Of a stretch of DNA of 64,000 nt, positions 41,505 to 49,856 are shown piece after piece (position 1 is the first letter of the stretch; each line of letters opens with the position of its first letter). The notes below the pieces were generated by a model. The model did no database searches. It was not told where the DNA came from and saw only the letters and a list, made by a program, of their open reading frames with translations. Source of the DNA: an uncultured Nesterenkonia sp. (GTDB lineage Bacteria > Actinomycetota > Actinomycetes > Actinomycetales > Micrococcaceae); assembly GCA_947494195.1 (NCBI GenBank), contig CANLUC010000003.1:186001-250000 (forward strand). Reading direction: 5' to 3'. The position numbers and the translations under genes were made by a program.

Positions 41505-42680
41505 ATGACTGCATCAGCTGCGACGGCGCCGGGCCCGGTTCCGGTCTCCTGGGAGGCCCTGGAGATCCTGCGCTCCGACGCGGGAAATCTCACCCACGAG
41601 GTCAACGGTCATCTCGAGGAGACCCTGACCTGGTACCGCCACCTCAGCACCGACGAGCGCGCCTCCCTGCGGCTCATCGCCCAGCGTGGCATCGGCGGGC
41701 TCATCAGCTGGCTGGAGAACCCCACCTCGCGCTCGATGCCGCTGGTCAACGAGCTGCTCGGCAGCGCCCCCACGGACCTGATGCGCACCATCTCGCTGCA
41801 GCGCGCGCTGCAGCTGATCCGCAGCATCGTCGAGGCGGTGGAGCAGCGTCTACCCGGTCTGATGCCTGCACAGGACCAGCAGCTCATGCTTGAAGCGGTG
41901 CTGCGGTACTCTCGCGAAGTGGCGTTCACCATCGCCGACGTCTATGCCCGGGCTGCAGAGTCCCGGGGGGCCTGGGACTCCCGCCTGGAGGCCCTGCTCG
42001 TGGACGCTGTGCTGCGCGGAGAGCCGGCGGAGCAGATCGCCTCGCGCGCCGCCGCGGTCGGGTGGCGCAGCCACGAGGGCGTTGTGGTCGTCGTCGGAGA
42101 GGCGCCGGAACAGGCGGACGCGGTGTTCATGTCCGAGCTCAGGCGCCAGTGCATCCGCTTCGCCGCGGACGCGGTGGTCGGCGTCCAGGGAGACCGGCTG
42201 CTGCTGCTGCTCGGACGGACCAATGACCTCGCCGAGGGTCTCGAACGGATCCTTCCCCGCTTCGGCTCCGGTCAGGTCGTGTACTCGAGCTTCGCGGGGT
42301 CGATCAGCCAGGCGCACAAGAGCGCGCAGGCCGCGTTCACCGGGTTCAGCGCCTCGCGGGCGTGGACCTCTGCTCCGCGACCCGTGGCGGCCGAGGATCT
42401 GCTGCCCGAGCGCGTCCTCTGCGGGGACGAGACCGCGAAGACGGTGCTCAAGACCACGATCTTCGACCTCCTGGAGTCCTCGGGCAACGGTCTGCTCGAG
42501 ACGGTGACCGCCTATCTGGACGCCGGACACTCCTTGGAGGCCACGGCACGCGAGCTGTTCGTCCACACGAACACGGTGCGGTACCGGCTTCGCCGAGTCA
42601 CGGACATCACCGGCTGGGACCCCGTGGTGCCCCGAGACGCCTACGTGCTGCAGACCGCGCTGGCCGTCGGGCGTCTGTAG
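41505..42680 (+). CDS. fasR: PucR/CdaR-type regulator of fatty acid synthesis (FasR-like)
   Basis: 391 residues: an N-terminal regulatory region, a GGDEF-like middle domain (VVGVQGDRLLLLLGRTND) and a C-terminal HTH (AGHSLEATARELFVHTNTVRYRLRRV). Its position directly before fabD-fabH-acpP-fabF matches FasR, the activator of these genes in Streptomyces (established for SCO2386). No ligand-binding residue is evident. ATG 41505 is seven bases after TAGGCT (41492-41497), so the gene may be leaderless. Matching boxes precede both fasR and fabD. Confidence 0.88.
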   Translation: MTASAATAPGPVPVSWEALEILRSDAGNLTHEVNGHLEETLTWYRHLSTDERASLRLIAQRGIGGLISWLENPTSRSMPLVNELLGSAPTDLMRTISLQRALQLIRSIVEAVEQRLPGLMPAQDQQLMLEAVLRYSREVAFTIADVYARAAESRGAWDSRLEALLVDAVLRGEPAEQIASRAAAVGWRSHEGVVVVVGEAPEQADAVFMSELRRQCIRFAADAVVGVQGDRLLLLLGRTNDLAEGLERILPRFGSGQVVYSSFAGSISQAHKSAQAAFTGFSASRAWTSAPRPVAAEDLLPERVLCGDETAKTVLKTTIFDLLESSGNGLLETVTAYLDAGHSLEATARELFVHTNTVRYRLRRVTDITGWDPVVPRDAYVLQTALAVGRL

Positions 42681-42687
42681 GCCGCCG

Positions 42688-42704
42688 TTGTAGGGTATCC
42701 ACAA
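42688..42704. promoter_or_regulatory. TTGT-N9-ACAA box upstream of fabD
   Basis: TTGT-AGGGTATCC-ACAA, the second copy of the fasR-type box, lies just after the fasR stop and about 70 bases before the fabD start. It overlaps a TAGGGT -10-like element, which suggests control of the fab operon. Confidence 0.55.
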
Positions 42705-42771
42705 AGCTCAACGTGGGGCTTGGTGCGCCTGTGCCCCCGCAGAACACGTTCGGATATGGGAAGTTGGACTA

Positions 42772-43695
42772 GTGCTTGCGATCGTATGCCCCGGACAGGG
42801 CTCCCAGACCCAAGGCTTCCTCGCGGAGTGGCTCAGTGACGACGCCTCGCGTGCGGCGCTGACGAACTACGCCGAGGCCAGCGGGATCGACCTGCTCACC
42901 CACGGCACCGAGTCCGGGGAGGACACGATCCGCGACACCGCCGTGGCACAGCCGCTGATCGTGGCGGCGTCGCTGCTCAGCGCGCGCACGCTGGACCTCC
43001 CCGCGCTGGACAAGGACCGGGTGCTCTACGCAGGACACTCCGTGGGCGAGGTTCCTGCCGCGGTCCTGGCCGGAGTGCTCAGCGACGCTCAGGCAATGCA
43101 GCTGATCAAGGTGCGCGCCCAGGGCATGGCCGCCGCAGCGGCCGCCGCGCCGACGTCGATGGCCGCCGTCATCGGCGGGGTCGAGGAAGAGGTCCGCCAG
43201 GCCATCGCCGACGCCGGCCTCACCGCCGCGAACGCCAACGGGCCCGGTCAGATCGTCGCCGCCGGGGAGAGCGAGAAGATCGCCGCGCTGGAGTCGAATG
43301 CCCCATCCCGCGCCCGGGTCATCCCGCTGAAGGTCGCCGGCGCGTTCCACACCGAATTCATGGCACCCGCTCAGCAGACGCTGCGAGCGGAGGTGTCCGG
43401 CTTCGAGGTCAGTGCCCCTCGGGCACCGCTGCTGTCCAACCGCGACGGAGCGTACCTGGACAGCGGAGCCGAGACGCTTGAACGCCTGATCGATCAGGTC
43501 ACCCGTCCGGTCCGCTGGGACCTGTGCATGGAGACGATGGCCGCGGCCGGAGTCACCGGGGTCCTGGAGCTGCTGCCCGGCGGCACGCTGAGTGGCCTGG
43601 CGAAGCGCGGCCTCAAGGGCGTGAAGTCGTTGGCGATCAAGACGCCGGCGGATCTGCCCGCCGCGAAGGAATTCATCACCGAGCACGCCGGTTGA
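42772..43695 (+). CDS. fabD: Malonyl-CoA:ACP transacylase FabD
   Basis: 307 residues: CPGQGSQ at the N-terminus, the nucleophile S90 in AGHSVGEVPA and His193 in AFHTEFMAPA. It loads malonyl from CoA onto ACP for chain extension. The GTG start follows a GGGAAG-type site. The next gene, fabH, begins 71 bases later. Canonical FabD has GHSLGE; here it is GHSVGE, an accepted variant. Confidence 0.94.
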   Translation: MLAIVCPGQGSQTQGFLAEWLSDDASRAALTNYAEASGIDLLTHGTESGEDTIRDTAVAQPLIVAASLLSARTLDLPALDKDRVLYAGHSVGEVPAAVLAGVLSDAQAMQLIKVRAQGMAAAAAAAPTSMAAVIGGVEEEVRQAIADAGLTAANANGPGQIVAAGESEKIAALESNAPSRARVIPLKVAGAFHTEFMAPAQQTLRAEVSGFEVSAPRAPLLSNRDGAYLDSGAETLERLIDQVTRPVRWDLCMETMAAAGVTGVLELLPGGTLSGLAKRGLKGVKSLAIKTPADLPAAKEFITEHAG

Positions 43696-43766
43696 CCCGA
43701 TGAGCCCGATACCGCGTGGGCAGGCATCCACAGACACCCCATTGATCATCAAAGGACACTCCTGAC

Positions 43767-44819
43767 GTGACAGTCACACTGAACCAGCCCGCAGCCATTG
43801 CAGGCACCCGCGTCATGGGTCTGGGGGCCTACCGCCCCGAGCTCGTGGTCGACAACGAGCAGATCTGCCAGTGGATCGATTCCTCCGACGAGTGGATCCA
43901 GCAGCGGACCGGCATCAAGACCCGCCACCGCGCCCCGGAGCACGTCTCCGTGGTGGACATGGCCGAGGGCGCTGCCCGTGAGGCGCTGGAGCATGCCGGC
44001 ATCTCGGGCGAGGAGCTGGGCGGTGTCATCGTGGCCACGGTCACCCATCCCTTCGCGACTCCCTCCGCTGCGGCGGATCTCGCGCACCGCCTTGGCGCCA
44101 CCCCCGCGGCGGCCTTCGACATCTCGGCGGCATGTGCTGGCTATTGCTACGGGATCGGCCAGGCCGATGCCATGGTCCGTTCCGGACTCTCCCGCTATGT
44201 GCTGGTGGTCGGGGTGGAGAAGCTCTCGGACTTCATCGACAACCATGAGCGCACGATCTCCTTCCTGCTGGGCGACGGCGCCGGCGCCGCCATCATCGGG
44301 CCTTCCGAGACCCCCGGCATCTCCCCCTCCATCCTCGGTTCCAACGGGGAGAAGTGGGAAGCCGTGGCCATGGACAGCACGCTGCTGAACTTCCGCGACG
44401 CCCTGGCCCGAGCCCGCGAGACCCAGGACGCCACCGAGCTGCTCGACGCCGAGAACCGCTACTGGCCCACGCTGCGCCAGGACGGACCGACAGTGTTCCG
44501 CTGGGCCGTCTGGGAGATGGCAAAGGTCGCCCAGCAGGCCCTGGACGTCGCCGGTGTCACGGCTGATGACCTCGTGGCCTTCGTGCCGCACCAGGCCAAT
44601 ATCCGGATCATCGACGAGATGGTCAAACAGCTGAAGCTTCCCGAGCACGTGATGGTGGGCCGCGACATCGTGGACGCGGGCAACACCTCCGCGGCCTCGA
44701 TTCCATTGGCGATGCATCGCCTGCTCAAGGAGAACCCAGAACTCTCCGGCGGTCTTGCTCTGCAGATCGGCTTCGGAGCCGGACTGGTCTACGGCACCCA
44801 GGTCATCAAGCTGCCGTGA
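43767..44819 (+). CDS. fabH: 3-oxoacyl-ACP synthase III FabH
   Basis: 350 residues with the catalytic triad: Cys123 (ISAACAGYCYG), His275 (VPHQANIRI) and Asn306 (DAGNTSAAS). It condenses acyl-CoA with malonyl-ACP to start chains; the branched or straight primer preference is not readable from this. The GTG start has AGGA about ten bases upstream. An internal stretch (RARETQDATELLDAENR) is slightly longer than in E. coli FabH. Confidence 0.95.
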   Translation: MTVTLNQPAAIAGTRVMGLGAYRPELVVDNEQICQWIDSSDEWIQQRTGIKTRHRAPEHVSVVDMAEGAAREALEHAGISGEELGGVIVATVTHPFATPSAAADLAHRLGATPAAAFDISAACAGYCYGIGQADAMVRSGLSRYVLVVGVEKLSDFIDNHERTISFLLGDGAGAAIIGPSETPGISPSILGSNGEKWEAVAMDSTLLNFRDALARARETQDATELLDAENRYWPTLRQDGPTVFRWAVWEMAKVAQQALDVAGVTADDLVAFVPHQANIRIIDEMVKQLKLPEHVMVGRDIVDAGNTSAASIPLAMHRLLKENPELSGGLALQIGFGAGLVYGTQVIKLP

Positions 44820-44907
44820 CCACCCGGACCACAGACCTGAGATCCATCCGCGATCTCAGCGACACCTGACGTACGAACAAATCACCCAATGAAAAGGAGC
44901 CGCTGAT

Positions 44908-45153
44908 ATGGCTGACAAGAACGAGATCCTCGCAGGCCTCGCAGAGATCGTGAACGAAGAGACCGGCCTGGAGGTCGAGGAGGTCCAGTCGGACAAGTCC
45001 TTCACCGAAGACCTGGACATCGACTCGATCTCCATGATGACCATCGTGGTCAACGCCGAAGAGAAGTTCGACGTGAAGATCCCCGACGAAGAGGTCAAGA
45101 ACCTCACCACCGTGGGCGACGCCGTCGACTTCATCGCCAACGCGCAGGGCTGA
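44908..45153 (+). CDS. acpP: Acyl carrier protein
   Basis: 81 residues, acidic, with the phosphopantetheine attachment Ser40 in DLDIDSISMM. It carries growing acyl chains between FabD, FabH, FabF and FabG. AAAGGAG lies close upstream of the ATG. The 111-base gap before fabF holds an 11-base-pair hairpin. Confidence 0.96.
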   Translation: MADKNEILAGLAEIVNEETGLEVEEVQSDKSFTEDLDIDSISMMTIVVNAEEKFDVKIPDEEVKNLTTVGDAVDFIANAQG

Positions 45154-45167
45154 TCAGCTCCTGACTG

Positions 45168-45207
45168 GGACGGGAGGGTCAGGGCGCATGCCTCAGCCCT
45201 CCCGTCC
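45168..45207 (+). terminator. Hairpin between acpP and fabF
   Basis: GGACGGGAGGG (45168-45178) pairs perfectly with CCCTCCCGTCC (45197-45207); a small inner stem AGG/CCT may cap it. No T tract. Placed 14 bases after the acpP stop, it may act as a partial terminator or 3' stabiliser that keeps ACP above FabF. Confidence 0.55.
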
Positions 45208-45264
45208 AGACACCTCCCCCGATCACTGACTTTCCTGTTCGCATACTTTCATTGAGGTAGATCC

Positions 45265-46524
45265 ATGACACGTCGTCTCGTCATCACCGGTCTCGGCGCC
45301 ACCACTCCCATCGGCGGCGACGTGGACACCCTCTGGGCGAACTCCCTCGCCGGGACCCCCGGCGCCAAGACTCTCGAACACGACTGGGTCGAGAAATACG
45401 AGCTCCCGGTCACCTTCGCTGGCGAGGTCAGCGTTGAGCCGGCCGAGGTGCTGGCCAAGCCGGAGACTCGACGCATGGACCGCTCGACTCAGCTCGGCAT
45501 GGTGGCCGCACGTCAGGCCTGGGCCGACGCCGGTCTCGTCCGTCCCAAGGACGAAGGATATGACCTGGATCCTGAGCGCGTGGCGGTCTCCTTCGCCACC
45601 GGCATCGGTGGAGTCTGGACCCTGTTGGACAGCTGGGACACGCTGCGAGAGCGCGGACCGCGCCGGGTCATGCCGATGACAGTGCCGATGCTGATGCCCA
45701 ATGGTGCCGCCGGGGCGATCAGCCTCGACCTCGGAGCCCAGGGTGGGGCACGGACTGCCGTGTCCGCCTGCGCCTCAGGTGTCGAGGCCTTGGATGTGGC
45801 CCTGGAGATGCTGCGCAAGGGCGACGTCGACGTCGTCCTCGCCGGCGGCACCGAGGCCGCCATCCACCCGCTGCCGATGGCGGCCTTCGCCTCGCTGCAG
45901 GCGCTGTCCAAGCGCAACGACGATCCCGCCGCGGCGTCACGACCCTATGACCGAGACCGCGACGGCTTCGTCATGGGCGAGGGCGCCGGAGCGCTCGTGG
46001 TCGAGACCGAGGAGCACGCCAAGGCCCGCGGCGCCAAGATCTATGCAGAGCTCGCAGGAGCCGCCGTCACCTCCGACGCGCACCACATCACAGCCCCGGA
46101 CCCGGAGGCCCTTGGGGCCTCGCGGGCGCTGCGCCGGGCACTGGAGTCTGCCGGCGCTGACCTGAGCGACGTGACGCATGTCAACGCCCATGCCACGTCG
46201 ACGCCGGTCGGAGACAAGCCGGAGTACTACGCGCTGAAGTCGGTCTTCGGTGACCATCTTGAGAACATCTGCGTCTCCGCCACGAAGTCCCAGACCGGGC
46301 ACCTCTTGGGTGCCGCCGGCGCCGTGGAATCGGTGCTCACCGTGAAGGCGCTGCGCGAACGGCGAGCTCCGGTGACCATCAACCTCGACCACCAGGACCC
46401 CGAAATGCCGCTGGACGTCGTCACCGGCACGCCGCGCGAGCTCGGCGACAAGCAACAGGTCGCGCTGTGCAACTCCTTCGGCTTCGGCGGACACAACGCC
46501 GTGGCTGCGTTCCGCACCTACTGA
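45265..46524 (+). CDS. fabF: 3-oxoacyl-ACP synthase II FabF
   Basis: A 419-residue KAS II with the catalytic Cys169 (VSACASG), His309 (VNAHATSTP) and His346 in KSQTGHLLGAAG, plus the C-terminal SFGFGGHNA. It elongates acyl-ACP. TTGAGGTAG just before the ATG provides the ribosome site. It is the last gene of the cluster; a 22-base-pair perfect hairpin follows about 70 bases later. Confidence 0.95.
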   Translation: MTRRLVITGLGATTPIGGDVDTLWANSLAGTPGAKTLEHDWVEKYELPVTFAGEVSVEPAEVLAKPETRRMDRSTQLGMVAARQAWADAGLVRPKDEGYDLDPERVAVSFATGIGGVWTLLDSWDTLRERGPRRVMPMTVPMLMPNGAAGAISLDLGAQGGARTAVSACASGVEALDVALEMLRKGDVDVVLAGGTEAAIHPLPMAAFASLQALSKRNDDPAAASRPYDRDRDGFVMGEGAGALVVETEEHAKARGAKIYAELAGAAVTSDAHHITAPDPEALGASRALRRALESAGADLSDVTHVNAHATSTPVGDKPEYYALKSVFGDHLENICVSATKSQTGHLLGAAGAVESVLTVKALRERRAPVTINLDHQDPEMPLDVVTGTPRELGDKQQVALCNSFGFGGHNAVAAFRTY

Positions 46525-46596
46525 TCTGCCCCCCTTATCGGGAGTCGGATCCGCCGCAGCTGCAATGCTGACTTGCGAATCTGGGGCAGACGCGAA

Positions 46597-46644
46597 GAAG
46601 ACCCCCGTGGGGGGATCCGGATGGATCCCCCCACGGGGGTCTTC
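46597..46644. terminator. 22-base-pair perfect hairpin after fabF
   Basis: Positions 46597-46618 are exactly complementary to 46623-46644, with a four-base loop GGAT; the stem begins GAAGACCCCCGTGG. No T tract on the plus side. It most likely ends the fab operon. A small open frame that spans it (46565-46753) is not considered a gene. Confidence 0.75.
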
Positions 46645-46824
46645 TCTGCTTCACGAGGAAGCTGCCGCGGCTGGGAAGCGATGGCCCCTCGAAGGGGCTC
46701 TGGGCGGCAGGTCTTGGGGTGACGCGGGTGTCACCGATCTGGGATGTGACTGATCTGGGATGACGCCGAGCTCAGGTGACGCAGGACGGCGGTGGAGGTC
46801 GCCGCGGGTCACCGGTTCACTGGG
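46645..46824. other. Non-coding stretch between the fab hairpin and DUF3145
   Basis: The full gap between fabF and DUF3145 is 300 bases. Besides the 22-bp hairpin it contains a small stem GCCCCT-CGA-AGGGGC (46684-46698), an 11-base direct repeat GATCTGGGATG (46736-46746 and 46752-46762), and a likely terminator for DUF3145. I see no gene. Confidence 0.6.
46775..46813 (-). terminator. Likely terminator of the DUF3145 gene
   Basis: GGTGAC (46775-46780) and GTCACC (46808-46813) form an outer stem; CGGCG (46787-46791) and CGCCG (46800-46804) an inner one. It starts 11 bases after the minus-strand stop. No T tract. Confidence 0.45.
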
Positions 46825-47331
46825 TCAGCTGACCACCTGGTGCAGCCAGCGCACGGGTGCGCCCTCTGCCGCGTGGCGGAAGGTTTCGAGCTCCTCGTCC
46901 CAGGCTTCGCCCAGGGCCAGGGAGAGCTCCTGGTAGACCACGGAGGGATCTCCCGCACCCATTTCGTAGGCGTGGCGGATCCGGTCCTCGGAGACCACGA
47001 TGTTGCCGTGCACGTCGGTGGTGGCGTGGAAGATGCCGAGCTCAGGAGTGTGCGACCAGCGTCCACCGTCACAGCCCGGCGAAGGGTCTTCGGTGACCTC
47101 GAAGCGAAGGTGGTTCACGGCGCGCAGTGCCGAGGCAAGAGTCGCTCCCAGACCCGCAGGACCCTCCCAGGAGAGTTCCGAGCGAAAGTCGCCGGGCGCG
47201 GCAGGCTGAGGCTGCCATGTGAACTCCACTCGAGAATCGACTGCCGAGGACACCGCCCATTCGACATGAGGGCAGAGCGCAGCAGGCGCCGAATGGATGT
47301 GCAAGACACCTCGGGCCATATTTCCAGACAT
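46825..47331 (-). CDS. DUF3145 family protein
   Basis: 168 residues, beginning MSGNMARGVLHIHSAPAALCPHVEW in pattern; the RGVLxxHSAPxALCPHVEWA block is the DUF3145 signature. The C-terminus (YQELSLALGEAWDEELETFRHAA) is also conserved. Function is unknown; the gene is found next to fab genes in actinobacteria. ATG 47331 was chosen because GGAGG lies six bases upstream; the in-frame ATG at 47337 touches the GGAGG directly. Confidence 0.85.
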   Translation of the reverse strand: MSGNMARGVLHIHSAPAALCPHVEWAVSSAVDSRVEFTWQPQPAAPGDFRSELSWEGPAGLGATLASALRAVNHLRFEVTEDPSPGCDGGRWSHTPELGIFHATTDVHGNIVVSEDRIRHAYEMGAGDPSVVYQELSLALGEAWDEELETFRHAAEGAPVRWLHQVVS

Positions 47332-47421
47332 ATCCATCCTCCACAGTGCTGTTGGTACGTCTTCCCCTACGACCGACAGCAGCCTGATGGCTGATGGCTG
47401 ATGGTGACTGTTTCCCTCAAA

Positions 47422-47465
47422 GGTTAACAGCAATGTGCTCAGTACAACAATATCGAGGTTAACAG
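47422..47465. repeat. GGTTAACAG direct repeat upstream of DUF3145
   Basis: GGTTAACAG occurs at 47422-47430 and 47457-47465, 35 bases apart, in an AT-richer stretch before DUF3145 (minus strand). It may mark a regulator site or promoter; three tandem CTGATGG units lie nearby at about 47384-47404. Confidence 0.35.
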
Positions 47466-47484
47466 ATGGTGCCCCGGGATCCGC

Positions 47485-48471
47485 TCAGGCGCGGGGGTGG
47501 GCCTGTCCGTAGGCGTCGCGGAGCGAATCGATCGTCACGTGGGTGTAGAGCTGCGTGGTGCTCAGGGACGCGTGGCCCAGCAGCTCTTGGACCGTGCGCA
47601 GGTCCGCTCCCCCCTCCAGCAGATGGGTGGCAGCGGTGTGTCGCAGGGCGTGCGGTCCCCGGGCCGCGGTGGTGCCCAGCCGCTCCAGCTGCTGGTCGAC
47701 CACGCGTCGGACGGTTCGAACATCGATGCGGGCACCGCGCCGGCCGAGGAAGCATGCGGTGGCGGAGCTCGCATTGCTGAGTACCGGGCGCCCCGTCTGC
47801 CACCACTGCTGCAGTGCGGTCTCTGCAGGCACCCCGTACGGGACGATGCGCTCCTTGTTGCCCTTGCCCAGCAGGCGCACCATGCGGCGCCCCGTCTCGA
47901 AAGAGGCAAGGTCCAGGCCCGACAGCTCAGCGACGCGCATGCCAGTGGCGTAGAGCAGCTCCACCATCGCGGCGTCCCGCAGGTGCATCGCGTGCTCCAC
48001 CGGGTCCAGCGGCTGGGCGGAGGCACTGTCGGCCGCCTGGCTCGCCAGACCGGCCGTGAGCTGATCCATGTGCTGGTGCTGGAGCACGTCGGGCAGGTGG
48101 GTGCTTCGTCTGGCAGTGCGAAGCCTGACGGAGGGGTCCTCACTGAGATGCCCCCTGCGGTGCGCCCAGGCGGTGAAGGCCCGCACCGAGGCGGTCTTGC
48201 GATTGAGTGTGCTGCGAGAGAGGCCGGCCTGGTGCATGTCGCCCAGCCAATGACGGATATCGCTCAGCCCCATGCGCTCCAGCGGACCGCACTGTGCGTC
48301 CAGCTGGCGGAGATCGCTGCGGTAGGCCCGAATGGTCTGCAGAGACAGGCCGCGCTCATGCTGCAGATGCTTGAGGAATTCGGTGACCAGCGGTGACTGC
48401 GCAGGGTCTCCAGGACGCTCGGTGGGCGTCGTGTGCTCGGTCTTCGCAGTCTTCGTCGGGACAATGGCCAT
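47485..48471 (-). CDS. xerC: Tyrosine recombinase XerC
   Basis: A 328-residue integrase-family recombinase. The catalytic residues R179 ([11 protein letters not shown]), K203 region ([13 protein letters not shown]), H274 and R277 ([12 protein letters not shown]), H300 and Y309 (TTQLYTHV) are all present. XerC with XerD resolves chromosome dimers at dif. I call it XerC rather than an element integrase because it lies in the yraN-comM-dprA-xerC order seen in actinobacteria. The N-terminal 25 residues are a charged extension. ATG 48471 is six bases after TAGACT on the minus strand, so it may be leaderless. Confidence 0.92.
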   Translation of the reverse strand: MAIVPTKTAKTEHTTPTERPGDPAQSPLVTEFLKHLQHERGLSLQTIRAYRSDLRQLDAQCGPLERMGLSDIRHWLGDMHQAGLSRSTLNRKTASVRAFTAWAHRRGHLSEDPSVRLRTARRSTHLPDVLQHQHMDQLTAGLASQAADSASAQPLDPVEHAMHLRDAAMVELLYATGMRVAELSGLDLASFETGRRMVRLLGKGNKERIVPYGVPAETALQQWWQTGRPVLSNASSATACFLGRRGARIDVRTVRRVVDQQLERLGTTAARGPHALRHTAATHLLEGGADLRTVQELLGHASLSTTQLYTHVTIDSLRDAYGQAHPRA

Positions 48472-48497
48472 ATCCGAAGTCTAAGCGTCCGCCATGC

Positions 48498-49805
48498 TCA
48501 GGCCCGTCCCCATTGCCCGTTGGCGGTGCGAGCGTGTCCCGAACGTTGAAGCCGACTGAGTTCGGCAAGCACCTTCGGCAATGGGAGGCCGGCGACCCCG
48601 GAGAGCTTGCCCGGGCTGCTGAGCCCACGTGCTGGGAGCGCGTCATAGAGGAGTCGCTGGCCTTCGGTGAGTCCATCCTGCGGTCGGACGCTGACGTTCA
48701 CGGGCAGGGTGGGCTGGTGCCCGCCTGGAATGTCGTCCACGGTCGACGCGCCGGCAGCCAGCGCGAGAATATCGGTGGCATCGGTGATCAGTGCCGCCGG
48801 GGTCTCCCGGAGCAGACGGTGGCAGCCCGCGGACGACGCAGAGAAGACGCTGCCGGGTACCACCCCCACCGGGCGAGCAAGAGAGAACGCATGGTGCGCC
48901 GTGGACTGTGCGCCGCTGCGCCAGCGCGCTTCGGTGATCACCGTGACCATGCCCAGCGCGGCGATGAGGCGGTTGCGCTGGAGGAACCGGTGACGGGTCG
49001 GCGCCGAGCCGGGCGCCATCTCGCTGACCAGCAGCCCTGCCGACGCGACCTCCTGGAGCAGTCGCTCATTGCCTGCGGGATAGATCCGGTCCAGCCCCCC
49101 GGCAAGGACGGCGATCGTGGGAGCAGGGGGTGCAGAGTCCCCACCGCCGGACCGGGGTGCCGCGCGATCACGCTGCATTGATGCGGTGCGCAAGGCTGCA
49201 CGGTGAACCGCAGCATCGACACCGTAGGCCCCTCCAGAGATGAGACAGAGACCCGCGCGCACCAGGTCCTGGGACAGCTCCGCGGTGACCCGGGTGCCGT
49301 AGTCGGTGATCTCCCGAGAGCCGACCACGGCGATGGCACGCGTGAACCCCGGCAGTCGGCCCAGCAGCGCGTCTGCTGTGGCCATGTCCTGCCCGCGGAA
49401 CCATAGGCCAACAGGCGAGGCCGGCCCGAGGTCTTTGAGCTGCTGGGGCCAGGAGGGGTCCTCTGGGATGAGCAGCCCTCCGCCGAACCGAGCCATGGTC
49501 TCGAGATCCCTTTCTCCGCGCAGCTGACCTGTGCGAGTCCGCCAGCGCGCCAGACCAAGTTCCAGATTCTGCTGCCGGGGTCCCAGACCTGCTGATTCGG
49601 CGGCCTCCCCCAGTTGCTGCCCCTGATCAGCCGAGAGGACACTGTCGGTAGTGATCAGACTGTGCATCGTCTCCGGGCCCAGCAGCTCGATCGCCACGCC
49701 GGCCAGCAGGTCGCCGGGTTCGATGAGTCTGCAGAGTTCCGCGCGGACACGACGGAGCTCCGCGGTCGGCGCGGGGTGGGTGCTGACTGGTTCTGCCTGG
49801 GTCAT
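48498..49805 (-). CDS. dprA: DNA-processing protein DprA
   Basis: 435 residues with the DprA Rossmann core: IAVVGSREITDYG, LISGGAYGVDAAVHRAAL, TVITEARWRSGAQSTAHHAFSLAR and VVPGSVFS, plus a C-terminal winged-helix-like region. DprA loads RecA on incoming single strands during transformation. An insertion near residues 230-245 (ASMQRDRAAPRSGGGDSAPP) interrupts the core. CAGGAG precedes ATG 49805. It follows comM by 51 bases. Confidence 0.92.
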   Translation of the reverse strand: MTQAEPVSTHPAPTAELRRVRAELCRLIEPGDLLAGVAIELLGPETMHSLITTDSVLSADQGQQLGEAAESAGLGPRQQNLELGLARWRTRTGQLRGERDLETMARFGGGLLIPEDPSWPQQLKDLGPASPVGLWFRGQDMATADALLGRLPGFTRAIAVVGSREITDYGTRVTAELSQDLVRAGLCLISGGAYGVDAAVHRAALRTASMQRDRAAPRSGGGDSAPPAPTIAVLAGGLDRIYPAGNERLLQEVASAGLLVSEMAPGSAPTRHRFLQRNRLIAALGMVTVITEARWRSGAQSTAHHAFSLARPVGVVPGSVFSASSAGCHRLLRETPAALITDATDILALAAGASTVDDIPGGHQPTLPVNVSVRPQDGLTEGQRLLYDALPARGLSSPGKLSGVAGLPLPKVLAELSRLQRSGHARTANGQWGRA

Positions 49806-49856
49806 GGGAGCTCCTGGGATGCGTGTGGACGAGATTCTGCGGACATGAGATCGGTT

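Noticed and set aside
46565-46753. Small plus-strand frame of 62 residues after fabF
   Set aside because: It runs through the perfect 22-bp hairpin and has no ribosome site or known homology; a terminator explains the sequence better.
47485-48471. Tyrosine recombinase as sign of an integrated element
   Set aside because: Gene context (yraN, comM, dprA) and full-length XerC-type motifs point to the housekeeping recombinase; no attachment repeats were seen.
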